Below, in pieces: positions 17,441 to 25,663 of a stretch of DNA of 64,000 bases. Below the pieces are notes generated by a model. It did no database searches, was not told the origin of the DNA, and saw only the letters and a list, made by a program, of their open reading frames with translations. The stretch spans positions 62,001-126,000 of the forward strand of contig JBKBIP010000011.1 of the NCBI GenBank assembly GCA_046297495.1, read 5' to 3'. The position numbers were made by a program, and so were the translations under genes. This DNA comes from JBKBIP01 sp046297495. GTDB taxonomy: Bacteria > Planctomycetota > Planctomycetia > Gemmatales > Gemmataceae. Positions within the stretch are counted from its first letter, which is position 1; each line of letters starts with the position of its first letter.

Positions 17441-18031
17441 ATGTCTATGCGTCAATTGGCGGTTTTTTGTGGTTCCCAGAAGGGGGGCCGGCCGGAGTAC
17501 GCGGCGGCGGCCCAGCAGCTCGGCGCGCTGCTGGCGCGACGCGACATTGGCTTGGTCTTTGGCGCGGGACACATCGGCTTGATGGGAGTGCTGGCCGACG
17601 CCGTGCTGCGCGGCGGCGGCACGGCCATCGGTGTCATCCCGCAAGCACTGGTGGACAAGGAGCTGGCGCATAACGGCTTGACCGAGCTGCGCGTCGTCGC
17701 CACCATGCACGAACGCAAGGCGCTCATGGCCGAGCTGGCGGATGCCTTCGTCGCCCTGCCCGGCGGTTTCGGCACCGGCGACGAGTGGTTCGAGATTCTG
17801 ACCTGGGCGCAGCTGGGCTTGCACCACAAACCGATTGGCTTGCTCAACATCCGTGGCTTCTTCGATCCGCTTCTGGGCTGGATCGATCATGCCTTGGCCG
17901 AGGGATTCATCAAACCGAAGCACCGCCAGTTAATCCGCGTCGCTCAGACCCCGGAACACTTGCTGGCGGTCCTGGCCCACGGTCCCATCACCCCGCCGCA
18001 ACCGAAGTGGATTGACGAAAGCGATTTGTGA
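17441..18031 (+). CDS. LOG family protein (TIGR00730 type)
   Basis: 196 aa. Rossmann-like family with AVFCGSQKGG at the start, FGAGHIGLMGVLADA (usually GGGxxGLMG), and the diagnostic PGGFGTGDEWFEILTWAQLGLHHKP. Members cleave nucleoside 5'-monophosphates such as cytokinin ribotides to free base and ribose 5-phosphate; the Arg/Glu active-site pair (MHERKALM and GTGDE) is present. A second ATG two codons later is possible. Cytoplasmic. In bacteria the physiological role is usually nucleotide salvage rather than hormone production. Confidence 0.9.
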   Translation: MSMRQLAVFCGSQKGGRPEYAAAAQQLGALLARRDIGLVFGAGHIGLMGVLADAVLRGGGTAIGVIPQALVDKELAHNGLTELRVVATMHERKALMAELADAFVALPGGFGTGDEWFEILTWAQLGLHHKPIGLLNIRGFFDPLLGWIDHALAEGFIKPKHRQLIRVAQTPEHLLAVLAHGPITPPQPKWIDESDL

Positions 18032-18182
18032 CCGTGCTCCCGCGACCGGCTGGGGATCGACGGTCCCTGTTTTACCTGGCCTTGCACGAATTCGGCGGCG
18101 GCGCATAATGGGGGACTTGGCGGGAACTCCCGCTGGTTTCCGCTCGTATCCCGGTCCATTCCGCCACGCCAGGGAGGGCATC

Positions 18183-18944
18183 ATGGCCGACAAAGCTACG
18201 CAAATGATCGTTGACGCGCTCAGCCGCGCGGTGGCCGACCCCGCCGGGCTGCCGTTGCACGGCACCAAGACGGCGACCGGCCTGTTCCCCACGACTAGCC
18301 CCGCCCGCCAGGCAGCGCAACGCTGCAAGGACGAGGGGTTCCTCCAAGTCATCAAAACGGAAACCAAAGGAAAAAACACCAACGAGGTTTGCGCCTTGAC
18401 GGAAAAAGGGCTGACCTATCTGCTCAAGCAAGTCAGCCCCAAGCATGTGTTGGAGGATTTGGTCCGCGCCTTGGAGAGCCGGCAACGTCAGGTGAGCGAT
18501 TTAATCCAAATTGCCCAGCAAACACAAGCCGCCATCGAGGCTTTCCAGAACATGGCGCAACAGGCGCTGACGGCCCTGCCCAGCTGGTTGGCTCAATTGC
18601 CTTCGAGTGGCTCCGCTTCCCAGCCGACCGTCAACGGCTATTACGCACGCTGGCTCGACGGCGCCACCGAGGACGCCTGTTCCGCCTCCCTGTATCACCA
18701 TCTCCAGCAGTGGCAAGCGACTGGCACATCGGAGGATTGCCCGCTGCCGGAGCTGTATCAACGCATCCAGCACGATTGCCCCGGCGCGTCCATCGGCCTA
18801 TTTCACGATTGCCTACGCCGGCTGCATGAACAAGAGCTGATCTACCTGCATCCCTGGACCGGCCCCAGGTACGCGATCCCCGAACCGTCTCACGCCCTGC
18901 TGATCGGCCATGAGGTGGCATATTACGCCAGTATTCGCAAGTAG
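18183..18944 (+). CDS. Winged-helix/coiled-coil protein, partner of the next ATPase
   Basis: 253 aa from ATG 18183, behind AGGGAGGG. No named family recognised. An N-terminal winged-helix-like domain (about 1-80) has TSPARQAAQRCKDEGFLQVI and the wing-like TNEVCALTEKGLTYLL. A coiled coil follows (about 90-135, Gln/Ala-rich), a short linker, then a second wHTH-like domain (about 165-253) with LYQRIQHDCPGASIGLFHDC, LRRLHEQELIYLHPW and ALLIGHEVAYYASIR. It lies 142 bp before the P-loop ATPase on the same strand. Two DNA-binding-like domains and an ATPase neighbour suggest a DNA transaction. Confidence 0.6.
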   Translation: MADKATQMIVDALSRAVADPAGLPLHGTKTATGLFPTTSPARQAAQRCKDEGFLQVIKTETKGKNTNEVCALTEKGLTYLLKQVSPKHVLEDLVRALESRQRQVSDLIQIAQQTQAAIEAFQNMAQQALTALPSWLAQLPSSGSASQPTVNGYYARWLDGATEDACSASLYHHLQQWQATGTSEDCPLPELYQRIQHDCPGASIGLFHDCLRRLHEQELIYLHPWTGPRYAIPEPSHALLIGHEVAYYASIRK

Positions 18945-19086
18945 AACTTAGTGCTTGGGGATCGGGGGTATTGTCGGTGCGCATGGGCATTTGTTTGTGA
19001 TTGTTTCATTAAGAACATTGATATTTTCACAAAGAATGATATTGCAACTAAATTCTAAAAACTAAGTTCTCAACAAGGAGGTTGCC

Positions 19087-21291
19087 ATGACCATGACATC
19101 CGCGGCGACGCGAACTTTGCCGGAGCGAGCCTTGGAAGTGTTACGCCGCGCCGGCAATCCCTTTCGGAACTACTTCGCCCGCAATCCCGATGATGAAGTG
19201 TGCGCCCGCTATCACGTTCCAGAGCTGTTCGCCACCGAGCGCGATCAGTTGCTCGGCGTCGTCGATTTATATCGCTACGATCCGCTGACCCATTCCGAGG
19301 TCGTGCCGGTGCTGGGCAACAAGGGGGCCGGTAAAACGCACCTGCTCCATTCGATTAAACATGGCCGCGATGGTGGCTGGCAGATGCTAGTCACGCCTGG
19401 TGTCTATCAGCGCGACGCGGAATTTCTCGAATATCTGCTGTTTCAGATCATCGATACGCTGCTCGGCGGCGGCCAACAGAAGGGGGCGCGCCCGCTGATA
19501 TTCGTGGGACAAGAGTTGACGCGCCGCCTGCTCGTGTCGGCCCTGACGGAGCTGACGCCGGAAGAGCGGTTGGACCTGTTCCCGCCGCCGGGGCTGGGGC
19601 GTTGGACGCGGCGGCTGGGGTTGGGCAGCGGGCAGGCGCAGGAACGCACGCAATGGCTCATCGACACCTTGCACAGCCCGTTGGGGCAGCCCGCCTCGGC
19701 GCGCGGCGTCGATAGCCCCTGGCTGCTGGACGTGCGCAAGGTCGTCGGCGAGGCCAGCTTGGAGCCGGAAGTCGCGTGCGATTTGGTGTGTGACTACGTG
19801 GAGCGCACCGAAGCCCACAACACCGCCGGTCTGATGCGGCGGAACATTTATCAGGGGTTCGCCCGCGCCATTCTGTTGGGGGATGAGGCCGACCTGGCCG
19901 GCTTCTTGACCTACGGCTTCGCCGAGCTGGAATTTCAGGTTCGACCCAGCCGGCAAGACTTGGTGCTGGCCCTATTCAAAGTGTTGATGGAAGTGTTTCG
20001 CGGTTTGCACATTCCGGTCGTGGCGGCCTTCGATCAGCTGGAAGACCTGCTCCTGGCCCGTCGCAGCGACGACGCCCACCGCATCGCCGAGGCCTTTTTC
20101 GCCGGCATCGTGCAAGCCATGCACCAGATCGACGGCCTGTGCTTCCTGATCTTCGCCGAGCGTGGCTTGTGGAATCGCTTCGTGCCGTCGCTGGATGGTT
20201 ACATTCAAGATCGGCTCAACAATCCGGTTCATGTGCCGCATCACGGCACCATCCAGGCGCTGCGGCTGGAAGCACCGTCGCCGCAATTGCTCTATCGTGT
20301 CATCGAGGCCCGGATGCGGCCCGCCCTGGAAGAGCTGCCCGATTTCGATGACTTGTCCTCGATCTTTCCTTTCACCGACGATCAGGTGACGCGCATCGCC
20401 CGCACCGAACCGACGCTGCGCGACATGCTGCAACAGTTCCGCCATCTGTTCGATCACGTGGTCTATGGCATGACGACCACGCCGGTCGAATCGCCTGGCA
20501 GCTCGCGCCTGCCGGAAACAGACATGGGGGTGCCGAACGTGAAGTCGGTGATCGTGGTCGAATCCCCCGATCCGGCCCGCCCCGCGCCGCGACCGGCGCC
20601 GACCCTGCTCGCCGAGGGGGCCAGCCCCGCGGTGTCGCCGGCCAGCAGCGCCGCCCCCAGCGCCAGCCCGCATCTGGGGGAATTGTGGGAACAAGAACTG
20701 CGCACCGCCCGCCGCCAGCTGGAGCCAGAAGGGGCCTTGACCGGGGCTACGCGCGAGCTGCAAGCGGGACTGGGGGCGTTCTTGCAACTCTGCCACGAGC
20801 ACGGCGTCAAGGTGGGACCGTGGCGCTTGCGGCATGTGGTTGGCGAGCTGACATTCGGCGACCATCCGACTTACGGCGTGATCACCATCGCGCATTGGGC
20901 GTGCAAGGATGGGCAACCGTGGAAAGTGGGCATCGGCCTGTTCCTGGGCCGAGGAGCGGGCAAACCCAAAGACCTGGAAATCAAGCTCGCCTCCCTGGAC
21001 GCGGAACCACCCCTCATCGACCATCTGATTTTACTGCGTCCCGAAGATGACATGACCATAACTGGCAAGAGCAAGACCCTGTGGCAGAACGCCGAGCGCC
21101 GCGGCCGGCATCCGCGTTTGGAGGCGGTCAGCCTGGATGGATTCGCGGCCCTGTACGCCTTCCCCCGCTGGCTCGCCGCCGTGACCGAAGCCCTCCCCGA
21201 TGGTCAACCGCTCCCCAACCTCGCCGATTTGCTCCAGGACAAATGCGAGAAACTCCTGGAACAAACCTGCATGCCGGTCCAGGGGGGGTAG
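19087..21291 (+). CDS. P-loop ATPase with C-terminal unknown domain
   Basis: 734 aa from ATG 19087, behind AAGGAGG. N-terminal ATPase: Walker A GNKGAGKTHLL (about 77-87) and Walker B VVAAFDQLEDLL (about 310-321), then a helical sensor-like region to about 470. A low-complexity Pro/Ala linker (about 480-540) precedes a C-terminal domain (about 555-725) with FLQLCHEHGVKVGP, WKVGIGLFLGRGAGKPKDLEIKL and RHPRLEAVSLDGF. That domain has the beta-strand rhythm of nuclease-like folds, but no clear catalytic set can be proved by eye. ATPases of the BrxC/BrxD or STAND kind look similar at the N-terminus. Paired with the upstream winged-helix gene and followed by an HU gene. Function unknown. Confidence 0.65.
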   Translation: MTMTSAATRTLPERALEVLRRAGNPFRNYFARNPDDEVCARYHVPELFATERDQLLGVVDLYRYDPLTHSEVVPVLGNKGAGKTHLLHSIKHGRDGGWQMLVTPGVYQRDAEFLEYLLFQIIDTLLGGGQQKGARPLIFVGQELTRRLLVSALTELTPEERLDLFPPPGLGRWTRRLGLGSGQAQERTQWLIDTLHSPLGQPASARGVDSPWLLDVRKVVGEASLEPEVACDLVCDYVERTEAHNTAGLMRRNIYQGFARAILLGDEADLAGFLTYGFAELEFQVRPSRQDLVLALFKVLMEVFRGLHIPVVAAFDQLEDLLLARRSDDAHRIAEAFFAGIVQAMHQIDGLCFLIFAERGLWNRFVPSLDGYIQDRLNNPVHVPHHGTIQALRLEAPSPQLLYRVIEARMRPALEELPDFDDLSSIFPFTDDQVTRIARTEPTLRDMLQQFRHLFDHVVYGMTTTPVESPGSSRLPETDMGVPNVKSVIVVESPDPARPAPRPAPTLLAEGASPAVSPASSAAPSASPHLGELWEQELRTARRQLEPEGALTGATRELQAGLGAFLQLCHEHGVKVGPWRLRHVVGELTFGDHPTYGVITIAHWACKDGQPWKVGIGLFLGRGAGKPKDLEIKLASLDAEPPLIDHLILLRPEDDMTITGKSKTLWQNAERRGRHPRLEAVSLDGFAALYAFPRWLAAVTEALPDGQPLPNLADLLQDKCEKLLEQTCMPVQGG

Positions 21292-21312
21292 AAAAAGGGA
21301 TCAGTGACCACT

Positions 21313-21339
21313 GTTTAGCGGGCGAGCCACAGGCTCGCC
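21313..21339 (+). repeat. dispersed hairpin repeat, family 2
   Basis: GTTTAGCGGGCGAGCC followed by ACA and GGCTCGCC; GGCGAGCC/GGCTCGCC are perfect 8-bp complements. It lies 21 bp past the ATPase stop and 34 bp before a family 1 copy. Confidence 0.65.
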
Positions 21340-21372
21340 ACGCCAAAACCCGAAGGGTAATGGTCACGCGGT

Positions 21373-21424
21373 TTCATCCGTTTCGCGTGGCCTTTCGCCC
21401 CCGCCGCCGCGTGAAACGATGAAT
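21373..21424. repeat. dispersed palindromic repeat, family 1 (copy F)
   Basis: Left TTCATCCGTTTCGCG (21373-21387), right CGCGTGAAACGATGAATT (near 21407-21424), loop of about 20 bases. It lies in the 309-bp gap between the ATPase and HU genes, next to a family 2 copy. The rest of that gap holds the HU promoter. Confidence 0.7.
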
Positions 21425-21510
21425 TCCGCTGTTCATAGTGAACGTTCGTTTCCCATCAGCCGGAATATCTCTCCTCTTGTCGCTTTGCCATTTTCCTCCT
21501 ACCATTTTCC

Positions 21511-21539
21511 TTGACATTACTCTATATCGTTATTACACT
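21511..21539 (+). promoter_or_regulatory. sigma-70-type promoter of the HU gene
   Basis: Perfect -35 TTGACA (21511-21516), 17-bp spacer, -10 TACACT (21534-21539). It gives a leader of about 55 bases before the GTG start at 21601. Confidence 0.65.
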
Positions 21540-21600
21540 TGAAGCGTTTCCTGATCGGCTGGGACGGTTCCGGCCGCTACGCACCAAGGAGATTCCACTC

Positions 21601-22023
21601 GTGACCAAGAAAGAAATCGTCAAGCAGATTTCCGACCGCGCAAATTTGACCCAATTGAAAACCAAGGAAATCGTGCAATGGACGTTCGACGCGATCGTGG
21701 AGACTCTCATCCAGGATGGGCGCATCGAGCTCCGCAATTTTGGCGTCTTCGAGGTCAAGCGCCGCAAAGCCCGCAAAGCCCGCAATCCCCGCACTGGCGA
21801 CAAAGTCCACGTCGCGCCGAAAAACGTCGTCACCTTCAAGCCAGGCAAGGAGATGGAAGAACGGGTGCGGCAAATGAACATTCTGCCGCATGGACAGGAC
21901 AATGCCCGGCTGACCGCGCAAGAGGACAACGGCGCCGACGAAGAATTGGTCGAACCGAAAATCGGCGCCAGTGACGGCGCGCGGCAGAAGCGCCGGCCGC
22001 GCCAAATTACTGCCGAAGCCTGA
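21601..22023 (+). CDS. HU/IHF family DNA-binding protein
   Basis: 140 aa; GTG at 21601 preceded by AAGGAG. Upstream in-frame codons belong to the promoter. The first 95 residues are a full HU/IHF fold: TKKEIVKQISDRANLTQLKT, dimer core IELRNFGVFEVKRRKARKA, the DNA-bending arm RNPRTGDKVHVAPKNVVTFK with its proline, and the C-terminal helix. A 45-residue tail, acidic then Arg/Lys-rich (RQKRRPRQ), is not part of standard HU and is probably disordered. It binds and bends DNA in the nucleoid. HU proteins with basic tails are common in large-genome planctomycetes. Confidence 0.92.
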   Translation: MTKKEIVKQISDRANLTQLKTKEIVQWTFDAIVETLIQDGRIELRNFGVFEVKRRKARKARNPRTGDKVHVAPKNVVTFKPGKEMEERVRQMNILPHGQDNARLTAQEDNGADEELVEPKIGASDGARQKRRPRQITAEA

Positions 22024-22257
22024 GCGGGGCCAACCAGGTCATTCCCATTCGTTGGGCGGCGCGCGCTGCTTGCAAAAAACATTGGCCGCCGCCGCCAATT
22101 TCCCCTCAAGAGTCGAACCCCTACGACCGATATAACCCTTAGACCCATTCCAGCACCGCGCGCCGGGGGCGCGGGTCGCTGGTGGTGCGGTTGGTCGCAC
22201 GGACAACGCTCGGGGGAAAGCCCTGGTCGGGGGACTAAACAGGGCAGGGAGGCTAGT

Positions 22258-22479
22258 ATGCGACGTTGGATGCTATTGCTGGTCATGGTCGGAATCTCGC
22301 TAAGTAACACAGGTTGCCTCATCAATATCTATTCCAGCGATCCCAACCGCCGGATGAAGGAATTGCTGGTGGTGTCCGAGAACCTGCGCGTCATGCAAGA
22401 CGAATGGGAACGCATCTGGTTCACGGATACCCCATCGAACCTCACTCCGACGCGCGTCAGCGGCGCCACCGGGCCATAA
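22258..22479 (+). CDS. Small lipoprotein
   Basis: 73 aa, ATG behind GGGAGG. N-terminal signal sequence MRRWMLLLVMVGISLSNTGC with a lipobox-like end (SNTGC), so probably lipid-anchored at Cys20. The mature part, about 53 residues, contains a helix with ELLVVSENLRVMQDEWERIWF. No family recognised; such tiny lipoproteins are frequent in Gemmataceae. The 234-bp gap upstream has no clear gene; its AT-containing stretch CGATATAACCC may be promoter. Confidence 0.7.
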   Translation: MRRWMLLLVMVGISLSNTGCLINIYSSDPNRRMKELLVVSENLRVMQDEWERIWFTDTPSNLTPTRVSGATGP

Positions 22480-22675
22480 GACGGGACGGGAATCACGTTG
22501 GATGAAGGAAAGCATCGGTTCACGGGAACGGAACCTGCCTGAACTACTCTTTTGAAGGGCGGGACTGTCCGTCAACGGCGGCACGGCGCGTGGCACGAAT
22601 CCCAATAGGTGAATAGGATGCCATTCCTTGGCAAACGACTTCAAAAACGCCGCTCCAGCACTTTCTGATTTCATT

Positions 22676-22722
22676 GGGATTCATTGGTTCGCGCACGCGC
22701 TCACCCGACGCGGAACTATCCC
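22676..22722. repeat. dispersed palindromic repeat, family 1 (copy G, one arm shortened)
   Basis: GGGATTCATTGGTTCGCG on the left, CGCGGAACTATCCC on the right: outer GGGAT/ATCCC and inner bases still pair, but the right arm has lost about four bases. It sits in the 339-bp gap between the lipoprotein gene and the MFS/acyltransferase gene. A GAATCCCAAT (22597-22606) / ATTGGGATTC (22673-22682) inverted pair overlaps it. Nothing else is evident in that gap. Confidence 0.6.
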
Positions 22723-22818
22723 TCTCTGATCTCATATCGGGAAGTGATTTTTCGACACTTCCTTAACGCGCCGGCGCGTTGAGCGAGTGTGCGTTCCGCC
22801 ACCGCCCAGGTCCTTTTT

Positions 22819-24837
22819 TCAAGCCACCTGTTCCTCCGCTTCCGGGTCGATTCCTTTTTGGACCATTTGATCCAGTTCATTGGGAACTTCCAGACCGAGG
22901 TACTGTCTGGCTTCGAGGCAGCAGCGCATCAGGTAGGCGCGCGTCTGGCGCTGATCGGCCAGGATGTCCGGGGGGAGGACCTGCGGCTCGGTGATGACGA
23001 TGCGCAGCGGATACCAGAGGTCGATGGGTTTGTTGGTCAACGGCTTGCCTTTGTCATAGGAGGTCCAGCTGCCGAAGCCCCCTTCGATCCAGCAGACGAC
23101 GACCGGAGTTTGCGGCCGTTCGCGCAGCAGCAGCCAGACCCCTTGGCCGAACTTGCGCAGCAGTTGCTCGCGGGTGCGGCGGACCCAGCCTTCCGGGAAG
23201 ATCAACAACGCCTCGCCACGATCCAGCACGCCCAAGGCTTCCTTCAATTCCGGCACCTCGCGGCGAAACGACGACGACTCGACGCGGATGGCGTGGACGA
23301 TTTTCGTCATCAGAAAGCGCAGCATCGGCATGTCATAGAAGATGCTGGTCATCATCGGCGTCAACTTGCGGGGGATCACTTTGCCCATCCACAGCGGGTC
23401 CATGTAGGCGCTGTGATTGGCGATGACTAGAAGCGGACCATGCAACGGCACCTTGCCGACACCCGGCCCCAGCGCCTGGAAGCGGTACATGGGCCAGAGG
23501 ATGATCTCCAGGGTTTGTTCCAGGGCCTCGCGCAGCAGTTTCTTCCAGGCCCATGCCGCGCCGCCGACCGCCAACAGCCCCAGCAAGGCAAGCTGTCCTG
23601 TTGGCGTCAGCACCTGGAAGTAGCCAAGGCTCGCCATCAGCCCGGCCAGGAGCATCATGGCGCTGAAGCCGAACAAGTTGAACACCGACAAGCCGTTGCC
23701 GCGCGCGTCGGCGGGGATGTTCTCTTGGTAGGCGGCGTTCAACGGCACATTGAGCAGGCCGCCGCACAGTCCCAGCGCCAGGCACAACCACGGCGGCACT
23801 CCCACGATCACCGCCAGGAGCAAGAAGAAGGCCAACCCCGTCGCGGCAAAGGGGATGATCCCCAACGAGCGGCGCGGATGCCCTTGCACGCCAGCCAGCA
23901 GCGAGCCGGCGGCGGTGCCGGCCATGATCCATAAGCCGACTTGGATCATCGCTTCAAAGCGTTCGGCTTTGCCGAGGAAATCGGTGCTGCTCAGGGCGCT
24001 GGCGACCACGGCGCCAACCACTGCCGCCGCCAGCCCGCGCAACGCCGCCGCGCCGAGCAAGCTGCCGCGCGCTACTGGTTGCCGCCAGACCCGGCCCAAA
24101 TCGCGGAAGAAGCCACTGACCGCCGCCAGAGGGGCTTCTGGCCGGCGCACGTCGGCGGCGAACCAGACCGGCCAGGCGGCCACGACACCGATGAGGTTGA
24201 GCACCATGGCCGCCACGATGGCCAGCGGCAAACCGTTGACACCCAGGGGGCCGGTTTCTTCCCAGCTATACAGATAACCCCCCAGCACCATGCCGGCCGC
24301 CACGGCCAACACCGCCCCCAATTCGATGAAGCCATTGATGCGCGTCAGGGGCCAACGGGTGTCATCAGCCGCCGCTGGCAACAGGGCGTAGCGCGTCGGG
24401 CTGTAAATAGCCGAGCCGATGGCCACCACGCCGACAGTCACCCACCGCCACGCCCCACCGAGCGGGCCGAAGAGCAAGACCGCCCCCAGACACAACGCCG
24501 CCGAGCCCACCAACACCCAGCGNNNNNNNNNNNNNNNNNNNNNNNNNNNNNNNNNNNNNNNNNNNNNNNNNNNNNNNNNNNNNNNNNNNNNNNNNNNNNN
24601 NNNNNNNNNNNNNNNNNNNNNNTTGGGCAAGCTATTGCTCAGCGCTCCGTTGATGGGCGCGAGAAAGATAGCGGGCAGCACGAACAGGGCCACGACCAGA
24701 TGCCAGGCGGAATCGCGTTGGGCCGCTCCCATCTCCGCCGCCGCCAACACGACGAAGATGCGCAAGCAATGGTCGGCCATATTTCGGCCCACCTGCGACA
24801 ACCACAACGACACCAAGCGAAATCGCGCGGCAAGCAC
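22819..24837 (-). CDS. MFS transporter fused to 1-acylglycerol-phosphate acyltransferase
   Basis: About 672 codons, but with a 100-N assembly gap (24523-24622) near residues 72-105; the frame agrees on both sides, though the true gap length is unknown. The N-terminal two thirds is an MFS/LplT-like carrier of about 11-12 TM helices (WVLVGSAALCLGAVLLFGPL, SAIYSPTRYALLPA, LNVPLNAAYQENIPADARGNG). The C-terminal third is a PlsC domain with the HX4D motif NHSAYMD near residue 471 and FPEGW near 546. This is the layout of LplT-Aas proteins, which flip lysophospholipid inward and re-acylate it. No acyl-ACP synthetase domain follows, so it is the two-domain form. Confidence 0.88.
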   Translation of the reverse strand: MLAARFRLVSLWLSQVGRNMADHCLRIFVVLAAAEMGAAQRDSAWHLVVALFVLPAIFLAPINGALSNSLPXXXXXXXXXXXXXXXXXXXXXXXXXXXXXXXXXXRWVLVGSAALCLGAVLLFGPLGGAWRWVTVGVVAIGSAIYSPTRYALLPAAADDTRWPLTRINGFIELGAVLAVAAGMVLGGYLYSWEETGPLGVNGLPLAIVAAMVLNLIGVVAAWPVWFAADVRRPEAPLAAVSGFFRDLGRVWRQPVARGSLLGAAALRGLAAAVVGAVVASALSSTDFLGKAERFEAMIQVGLWIMAGTAAGSLLAGVQGHPRRSLGIIPFAATGLAFFLLLAVIVGVPPWLCLALGLCGGLLNVPLNAAYQENIPADARGNGLSVFNLFGFSAMMLLAGLMASLGYFQVLTPTGQLALLGLLAVGGAAWAWKKLLREALEQTLEIILWPMYRFQALGPGVGKVPLHGPLLVIANHSAYMDPLWMGKVIPRKLTPMMTSIFYDMPMLRFLMTKIVHAIRVESSSFRREVPELKEALGVLDRGEALLIFPEGWVRRTREQLLRKFGQGVWLLLRERPQTPVVVCWIEGGFGSWTSYDKGKPLTNKPIDLWYPLRIVITEPQVLPPDILADQRQTRAYLMRCCLEARQYLGLEVPNELDQMVQKGIDPEAEEQVA
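24523..24622. other. assembly gap (100 N)
   Basis: Exactly 100 N, the usual placeholder for a scaffold gap of unknown size. It interrupts the MFS/acyltransferase gene. Confidence 0.99.
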
Positions 24838-24883
24838 GGTGGCATTCTCCTGCGAAAAATTGCCGTTTCCTTAATGGGGTTGC

Positions 24884-24935
24884 TGTATCAGTTCACGCGC
24901 GGGTAGTCCAAAGCCCGCCCGAACCGATAAATCAT
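24884..24935. repeat. family 1-like repeat (copy H, one good arm)
   Basis: Right part CCCGAACCGATAAATC matches the family core; the left part TGTATCAGTTCACGCGC pairs only partly. GCGGG/CCCGC closes the inner stem. It lies upstream of the MFS/acyltransferase start. Confidence 0.5.
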
Positions 24936-25005
24936 CAGAAGGAATCCTGTTTCCTTTAGAATCGGCCTCTGAGCGCTGCTTTTCATTCTAGTGGAAGTGA
25001 TCAAG

Positions 25006-25419
25006 ATGAAACGCATGTCCTTACGGAAGTTCGGTATGTTGGTGGCCGAGGTGCTGGAGACGCTACCGCCGGAGATCGCCAAGTATCTCGACAATGTCGT
25101 CGTGGATGTCGAGGTGGAACCCACCGCGGAAACGCTCCGCGACCTGGATTTCACCGAGGCAGAAATCGCGGCGGGGGAGAGTCTGTACGGCTTGTTCTGC
25201 CCCATGCCCTTGCCCTGGCCGGATGAGGTGGAATTTCTGGATCGGCCCAATCGGATCATCATTTACCAGCGCCCGTTGGCGGAAGATTTCCCCGATCCCG
25301 AACAGCTGCGCACCGAAATCCGCAAGACCGTCATCCATGAAATTGCTCATCATTTCGGCCTAACCGACCGCGACCTAGAACGATTCGACGACCACCCCGA
25401 TCCATTTCGTGACAGGTGA
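25006..25419 (+). CDS. Minimal zincin-type metallopeptidase
   Basis: 137 aa from ATG 25006, with GGAAGTGA upstream; a GTG at 24991 would add five residues. It matches the small 'zincin' family of metallopeptidase-like proteins: EVLETLPPEIAKYLDNVVVDVE, LFCPMPLPWPDEVEFLDRPNRIIIYQRPL, and the zinc motif VIHEIAHHFGLTD, with the third ligand probably in the following DRDLE. No signal peptide, so cytoplasmic. In other bacteria members of this type are small stand-alone domains with unknown substrate. The ending HPDPFRDR is typical. Confidence 0.85.
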   Translation: MKRMSLRKFGMLVAEVLETLPPEIAKYLDNVVVDVEVEPTAETLRDLDFTEAEIAAGESLYGLFCPMPLPWPDEVEFLDRPNRIIIYQRPLAEDFPDPEQLRTEIRKTVIHEIAHHFGLTDRDLERFDDHPDPFRDR

Positions 25420-25439
25420 CAACATGAACCCCATTCGCC

Positions 25440-25465
25440 GTTTAGCAGGCGAGCCATCGGCGAGC
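25440..25465 (+). repeat. dispersed hairpin repeat, family 2
   Basis: GTTTAGCAGGCGAGCC then ATC and GGCGAGC. Same core as the copies at 10750 and 21313. It starts 20 bp past the metallopeptidase stop. Confidence 0.55.
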
Positions 25466-25663
25466 AAAGTAACCTTTCCCTCTTCCTCTTGTTCGCAATT
25501 TTCCGCCAACAATCTTGAGAGTCGGAGTGTTTCATCTTACGAGCCTTGACGCCACGCCAGCTTGAATGCTAACTTCAAGAAAGACGTTGCTCAATCATCG
25601 GCGACCGCCTTGTTCCCTTCAGCGCGGTCGATTTCCTGAAATCTTCCAGTGAGGAATGAAGCC

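Noticed and set aside
22100..22125. tRNA-like T-arm (reverse complement reads GGGGTTCGACTC)
   Set aside because: No acceptor stem or anticodon arm can be formed around it.
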